From the NCBI GenBank assembly GCA_934754335.1, contig CAKVHY010000002.1:77309-141308 (forward strand): a stretch of 64,000 nucleotides of DNA, in the 5' to 3' direction. The notes beneath the pieces are model-generated. The model did no database searches. It saw nothing but the letters and a program-made list of their open reading frames with translations, and was not told the origin of the DNA. Position 1 is the first letter of the stretch, and every line of letters begins with the position of its first letter. A program made the position numbers and the translations under genes. This document shows positions 60,364 to 64,000 of this stretch, one piece after another. Origin of the DNA: an uncultured Clostridia bacterium. Lineage in GTDB: Bacteria > Bacillota > Clostridia > Christensenellales > UBA1242.

Positions 60364-60374
60364 TGTGGTATAGT
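60345..60374 (+). promoter_or_regulatory. Sigma-A promoter for nrdD-nrdG
   Basis: TTGACA at 60345-60350, an 18-bp spacer and TATAGT at 60369-60374, overlapped by the NrdR box. Confidence 0.85.
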
Positions 60375-60415
60375 GAGACCGTACAAATTAAAACGAAATG
60401 ACAAAGGAGAGAAAA

Positions 60416-62512
60416 ATGGTACAATATGTATTTAAAAGAAATGGTGAAACTCAAGAGTTTGATTCAAAGAAGATAGCAAATGCTATATTCAAAGCGGCTC
60501 AAGCAGTTGGTGGCGAGGACTATGAAAAGAGTAAAGAACTAGCAAACCAAGTGGTTGAAGTGGTTAATGAAAAATTTAAGGATAATATTCCAACAGTTGA
60601 AGAAATCCAAAACATAGTTGAAAAAGTTTTGATTGAGAATAGATGTGCTAAAACTGCCAAGGCATATATTCTTTATAGAGAAAAGAGAACTGGCGCTAGA
60701 CAAACTAACGCATTAATTGGTGCAACTATTGATATGTTTAATAACTATCTTGAAGATAAAGATTGGTTGGTTAAAGAAAATGCAAATATGCAAAGAAGTG
60801 TTGCCGGATTAAATAACTATGTTAGAGAAGCATTTACAAAGCATTATTGGTTAAACGAAATTTATCCTGCTGAAGTAAGAGAGGCGCATCAAAATTGTGA
60901 AATTCATATTCATGATATGGGATTCTTTGGTGCTTACTGCGTTGGTTGGGACTTAAAGGCTATTCTTTTGGAAGGATTTAGATGTAATAATGCATCAAAA
61001 ATCTCATCTTGCCCACCAAAACACTTAAGAAGTTTCTTAGGACAAATTGTAAACTACACTTTCACCACTCAAGGCGAAACTGCAGGTGCGCAGGCTTGGA
61101 GTAGTTTTGATACATATTGTGCTCCATTTATTAGGCACGATAATCTATCTTTTGACCAAGTTAAACAATGTTTGCAAGAATTTGTATTTAATATGAATGT
61201 TCCTACAAGGGTTGGTTTCCAATGCCCATTTAGTAATGTTACATTAGATATTAAAGTACCTTCAACATTAAAAGATATTCCAGTTATTATTGGCGGTGAA
61301 TATCTAGATACCACTTATGGTGACTACCAAGCGGAAATGGATATCTTCAATAAGGCGTTCTGTGCTGTTATGTGTGAAGGTGATGCTCAAGGCAGAGTTT
61401 TCACATTCCCAATTCCAACTATTAATATCACTAAAAATTTCGATTGGGATAGCGATGTTTGTAACGCTATTATGGATATGACATGTAAGTATGGTATTCC
61501 ATATTTTGCTAACTATATCAATTCAGATTTAAACCCAGAAGACGCTGTTTCTATGTGTTGTAGATTAAGACTTGATGTTAGAGAACTAAGAAAAAGAGGT
61601 GGCGGATTATTTGGTAGTAACCCATTAACAGGTTCTATCGGTGTTGTAACAATCAACTTGCCTAGAATTGGTTATCTATCTAAAACTGAAGATGAATATT
61701 TTGCAAAACTTGATCATCTTTGCGATATTGCAAAAACAAGCCTAGAAATTAAGAGAAAGGTTATTGAACAACAAACAGAGAATGGTTTGTATCCATTCTG
61801 CCAATTCTATCTAAAAGATATTAAGGCTAGAACTGGTGAATATTGGAGCAACCACTTCAATACAATTGGTATTAACGGAATGAATGAAAGTTTGTTAAAC
61901 TTTATGGGTAAAGATATCACAACTGATGCTGGTAATGCGTTCGCAATTAAAGTTATGAACCATCTAAGAGCAAAAATGCAAGACTATCAAGAAGAAACTG
62001 GTCATATTTATAACTTGGAAGCAACTCCAGCCGAAGGTACTGGTACAAGATTTGCTAAGGGAGATAAAAAGAGATTCCCTAAGATTATTACAGCAAATAA
62101 AGAACACCCAATCTATACAAACTCAACTCAAATCCCTGTTGATTACACAGATGATATTTTCGAAGTTATTGAAAAACAAGACGAATTACAATCTCTTTAC
62201 ACTGGTGGTACTGTTTTACATATTTATATGGGTGAGAGAATTGACGATAGAGAAAGTGCAAAAGCATTAATTAGAAAGATATTTACAAATTATAAAATGC
62301 CTTATATCTCTCTAACTCCAACATTTAGTATTTGTCCTGAACACGGATACTTAAAGGGTGAACAATTTGAATGTCCTCATTGCCATAAAGAAACAGAAGT
62401 TTGGAGTAGAATAGTTGGATATTTAAGACCAATTCAAAACTATAACGATAGTAAGAAAGAAGAATATCTATTAAGAAAGAAATTTGTTTTAAGAAAGGAA
62501 GAATTGAATTAA
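60416..62512 (+). CDS. nrdD: Anaerobic ribonucleoside-triphosphate reductase NrdD (698 aa)
   Basis: A class III, glycyl-radical ribonucleotide reductase making dNTPs without oxygen. It has an N-terminal ATP-cone (VQYVFKRNGETQEFDSKKIANAI, ~1-95), the NrdD core, a C-terminal zinc site (ICPEHGYLKG...CPHC) and the glycyl-radical segment RIVGYLRP near residue 670. The frame is open from ATG 60398, but ATG 60416 is preferred because AAAGGAG lies between the two. NrdR boxes upstream imply control by dATP level. nrdG follows after 4 nt. Confidence 0.96.
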   Translation: MVQYVFKRNGETQEFDSKKIANAIFKAAQAVGGEDYEKSKELANQVVEVVNEKFKDNIPTVEEIQNIVEKVLIENRCAKTAKAYILYREKRTGARQTNALIGATIDMFNNYLEDKDWLVKENANMQRSVAGLNNYVREAFTKHYWLNEIYPAEVREAHQNCEIHIHDMGFFGAYCVGWDLKAILLEGFRCNNASKISSCPPKHLRSFLGQIVNYTFTTQGETAGAQAWSSFDTYCAPFIRHDNLSFDQVKQCLQEFVFNMNVPTRVGFQCPFSNVTLDIKVPSTLKDIPVIIGGEYLDTTYGDYQAEMDIFNKAFCAVMCEGDAQGRVFTFPIPTINITKNFDWDSDVCNAIMDMTCKYGIPYFANYINSDLNPEDAVSMCCRLRLDVRELRKRGGGLFGSNPLTGSIGVVTINLPRIGYLSKTEDEYFAKLDHLCDIAKTSLEIKRKVIEQQTENGLYPFCQFYLKDIKARTGEYWSNHFNTIGINGMNESLLNFMGKDITTDAGNAFAIKVMNHLRAKMQDYQEETGHIYNLEATPAEGTGTRFAKGDKKRFPKIITANKEHPIYTNSTQIPVDYTDDIFEVIEKQDELQSLYTGGTVLHIYMGERIDDRESAKALIRKIFTNYKMPYISLTPTFSICPEHGYLKGEQFECPHCHKETEVWSRIVGYLRPIQNYNDSKKEEYLLRKKFVLRKEELN

Positions 62513-62516
62513 TATT

Positions 62517-63206
62517 ATGCAGATAATCGGAATGCAAAAAAATTCTTTTGTTGATTATCCGTCAAAAATTTCTTGCGTTGTATTCACTCCGGGCTGTAAT
62601 ATGAATTGTTGGTACTGTCATAATCGTGAGATTATTAATGAAAGTGAAGGTGCGTACGATGAAGAACAAGTTTTGGAGTTCCTAAAAAAAAGAGCAGGTT
62701 TTCTAGATGCAGTGGTTGTTTCCGGTGGGGAAGCAACTCTGCAACCAGATTTGATTGAGTTTATTAAGAAAGTGAAAACAATGGGTTATCTTGTTAAATT
62801 GGATACAAATGGAACAAATCCAAAAGTTTTAACTAATCTTATAAACGAGAAGTTGGTAGACTACGTGGCAATGGATATTAAAGCACCATTTGAAAAATAT
62901 AATTTAGTAACGCCAATTAAGCCTGAAGTGCTAGATAGTGTTAGGAAAAGCGTTGAAATTCTAAAGTCGGCAAATATCGCTCATGAATTTAGAACAACGT
63001 TTGCGCCAAATTTAACAAAAGAAGATATTGTTAATTTATTAAGAGAAATTTCACCAGTTAAAAATTATTCTTTGCAAATGTATGTAAGACCAAAATTTAT
63101 AGAAGATAAATTGGAGAATCATAAAAAAGAAACATTTGAAGAGATAAAAGAAATCGCTATAAATGAAAAATTGGTTGAAAATTTTCAAAATAAGAATTTA
63201 AATTAA
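62517..63206 (+). CDS. nrdG: Anaerobic ribonucleotide reductase activating protein NrdG, radical SAM (229 aa)
   Basis: Generates the glycyl radical on NrdD using SAM and a 4Fe-4S cluster. The cluster motif is CNMNCWYC (27-34), preceded by FVDYPSKISCVVFTPG and followed by VVSGGEATLQPDL. This is the longer (~230 aa) NrdG2-type activase rather than the ~155 aa E. coli type. Its position next to nrdD supports the assignment over pyruvate formate-lyase activase. A terminator overlaps the stop. Confidence 0.93.
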   Translation: MQIIGMQKNSFVDYPSKISCVVFTPGCNMNCWYCHNREIINESEGAYDEEQVLEFLKKRAGFLDAVVVSGGEATLQPDLIEFIKKVKTMGYLVKLDTNGTNPKVLTNLINEKLVDYVAMDIKAPFEKYNLVTPIKPEVLDSVRKSVEILKSANIAHEFRTTFAPNLTKEDIVNLLREISPVKNYSLQMYVRPKFIEDKLENHKKETFEEIKEIAINEKLVENFQNKNLN

Positions 63207-63235
63207 AAGTGTTAATGAAAGTTAGCACTTTTTTT
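63205..63235 (+). terminator. Rho-independent terminator of nrdD-nrdG
   Basis: An 11-bp stem AAAAGTGTTAA/TTAGCACTTTT (one G-U) with a 6-nt loop and T residues. Its TTAGCACTT resembles a CIRCE half-site by chance only. Confidence 0.85.
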
Positions 63236-63271
63236 GATTAAAAAAACTTCCCAATGTAAAAGGGAAGTTTT
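63236..63271 (-). terminator. Terminator of the XRE regulator gene (minus strand)
   Basis: A 10-bp stem AAAACTTCCC/GGGAAGTTTT with a 9-nt loop, followed on the minus strand by a T-run. It abuts the stop codon. Confidence 0.82.
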
Positions 63272-63575
63272 ACTTTTTATATAAATTCATTATTGCTTCT
63301 TTTTGATAAGGAGATAATGTTTTTAAGAAATCTAACGTTTGTTTATCTAGTTGATATTTGGTTATATCATCAGAAAAGAATTCAGCAGGGGAAGAACCGC
63401 ATGCATCAATAATGCTAAGCAAAACCGATAAAGAAGGCTCGAATGTGGTTTTCTCACTCTCTAGTAGATGAATATAACTTGCATTTTTACCAATCATTAG
63501 GCTTAAAGCACGTGCAGATAAATTTGCACGAGTTCTAATAATTCCAATCCTAGTAACAATTTCCTTTAATTCCAT
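63270..63575 (-). CDS. Small XRE-family helix-turn-helix regulator (101 aa)
   Basis: Residues ~4-58 form a Cro/C1-type HTH: IGIIRTRANLSARALSLMIGKNASYIHLLESEK, then the SLSVLLSIIDACGSSPAEFFS helix pair typical of SinR/XRE proteins. A short C-terminal extension ends in LKTLSPYQKEAIMNLYKK. ATG at 63575 is preferred to an in-frame GTG at 63587 because the GTG overlaps the GGAG. It is divergent from the fourth BspA-like gene with ~320 bp between them. Control of that gene is a reasonable hypothesis from position but is not shown. Confidence 0.85.
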   Translation of the reverse strand: MELKEIVTRIGIIRTRANLSARALSLMIGKNASYIHLLESEKTTFEPSLSVLLSIIDACGSSPAEFFSDDITKYQLDKQTLDFLKTLSPYQKEAIMNLYKK

Positions 63576-63896
63576 GTTGCCAACCACTCCTTATTTCTAT
63601 TTAATTTTAACAAGTTTAGAACCAAAGTTGTGTTTGTGATACATTACAAATAAATCTAATATAAAACAAAATGTTTAATGTAATTAAATATTGTTGCTTA
63701 TTTCTTAAATATATGCTATACTCTACTATATACTGATAGGTATGTAAAAAGCATAATAGAAGTAATTGGTGTCCAACTTCTTACTTTTATTAGTGAATTA
63801 AAAACAAATGTTTGGTTCAGAAAAAATATTACCATAAAATTGTGGGCATACTAATATTAAAATGAGCCACAGAAATTTTAAAAAAGGAATTAGAAA
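63576..63896 (+). other. Divergent intergenic region with leader of the fourth BspA-like gene
   Basis: About 320 bases without a gene. It contains the promoter at 63694-63722 and a ~170-nt leader. Within the leader a stem TTGG-TGT-CCAA (63766-63776) is extended by GAAG/CTTC with a 3-nt bulge. AAAAAAGGAAT provides the ribosome binding site. Confidence 0.6.
63694..63722 (+). promoter_or_regulatory. Extended -10 promoter for the fourth BspA-like gene
   Basis: TTGCTT at 63694-63699, a 17-bp spacer and TATACT at 63717-63722 with TG at 63714-63715. Confidence 0.65.
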
Positions 63897-64000
63897 ATGA
63901 AGAAATCCAGTAAGATTATTGCAACAGTAATAGCAGTGGTATTAGTGCTAACAGCCATGATAGTAGCAATCTATGCAGCCACCATTGGTGGAGCAAGTAT
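63897..64000 (+). CDS. BspA-like surface protein, N-terminal fragment (cut by window end)
   Basis: Only 34 codons are inside the window. They encode MKKSSKIIATVIAVVLVLT, continuing to IYAATIGGAS. This is almost the same signal/anchor segment as in the proteins at 819 and 11403, so it should be a fourth member of the family. AAGGA lies ~8 nt before the ATG. It has its own extended -10 promoter and is divergent from the XRE regulator gene. Confidence 0.82.
   Translation, partial: MKKSSKIIATVIAVVLVLTAMIVAIYAATIGGAS

Noticed and set aside
63736..63855. GGTATG near 63739 and CATAC near 63847, resembling the arms of the 11232-11305 inverted repeat
   Set aside because: Only about five bases are complementary, and both lie downstream of the -10, so the similarity is within chance.
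1..64000. tRNA, rRNA, insertion sequences, prophage or defence-system genes
   Set aside because: Scanning for tRNA T-arm motifs, transposase or integrase motifs and nuclease/defence signatures gave nothing convincing in this window.

Overview
The window is a stretch of low-GC, densely coded chromosome from an anaerobic bacterium of the Clostridia (Bacillota). The lineage is inferred from several signs. Gene order is typical of Firmicutes: dnaG-rpoD-trmK, hrcA-grpE-dnaK-dnaJ, yqfC-yqfD-ybeY-era-recO, pta-ackA-rpmF and pcrA-ligA. Sporulation-lineage genes (ylbJ, yqfC, yqfD) are present. Central metabolism is anaerobic (Pta-AckA acetate formation, PPi-linked pyruvate phosphate dikinase, oxygen-sensitive NrdD/NrdG). 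Strong Shine-Dalgarno sites, frequent TTG starts and consensus sigma-A promoters fit as well. BspA-like leucine-rich-repeat surface proteins suggest a gut or other host-associated organism. I see no tRNA, rRNA, CRISPR array, insertion sequence or prophage.

Layout. 1-477 is the 3' end of deoC. 819-4373 is the first of four BspA-like surface proteins; the others are at 11403, 32342 and, cut by the window edge, 63897. 4478-8349 holds a DUF4364 regulator, an unknown protein, YlbJ and TmcAL. 8487-11023 is the acetate pathway plus ribosomal protein L32. 13531-17896 is an envelope-flavoured group: a phosphopentomutase-like protein that has lost its metal ligands, a lipoprotein and a D,D-carboxypeptidase. 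18162-21647 encodes a large secreted Ig-like-repeat protein with a C-terminal membrane anchor. 21793-27682 has two small winged-helix-like membrane proteins followed by uvrB and uvrA.

27862-32257 is a sporulation, RNA-maturation and repair run. 34545-37184 is ppdK. 37365-41544 is the dnaG-rpoD macromolecular-synthesis operon. 41589-42512 (minus strand) is a glycerophosphodiesterase-fold protein with its catalytic residues replaced. 42766-46407 is lepA-hemW plus an unknown protein. 46541-54746 is the CIRCE-controlled heat-shock operon followed by trpS, rsmE, mtaB and a HIT protein. 54831-59952 is rpsU, an unknown protein, pcrA and ligA. 59953-63206 is the anaerobic ribonucleotide reductase locus with two pairs of NrdR-box-like sites. 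The window ends with a small XRE regulator divergent from the fourth BspA-like gene.

The observations most worth following up are: (1) a 12-bp perfect inverted repeat containing G6/C6 tracts that brackets the -10 of the second BspA-like gene's promoter, a possible ON/OFF switch; (2) DNA-level cassette sharing among the BspA paralogues; (3) two apparent pseudoenzymes, DeoB-like and GDPD-like; (4) a doubled NrdR operator with a long unexplained leader before nrdD; (5) a His/Cys-rich N-terminal tail on GrpE. All functional calls come from reading the sequence and remembered family features; no database search was run.
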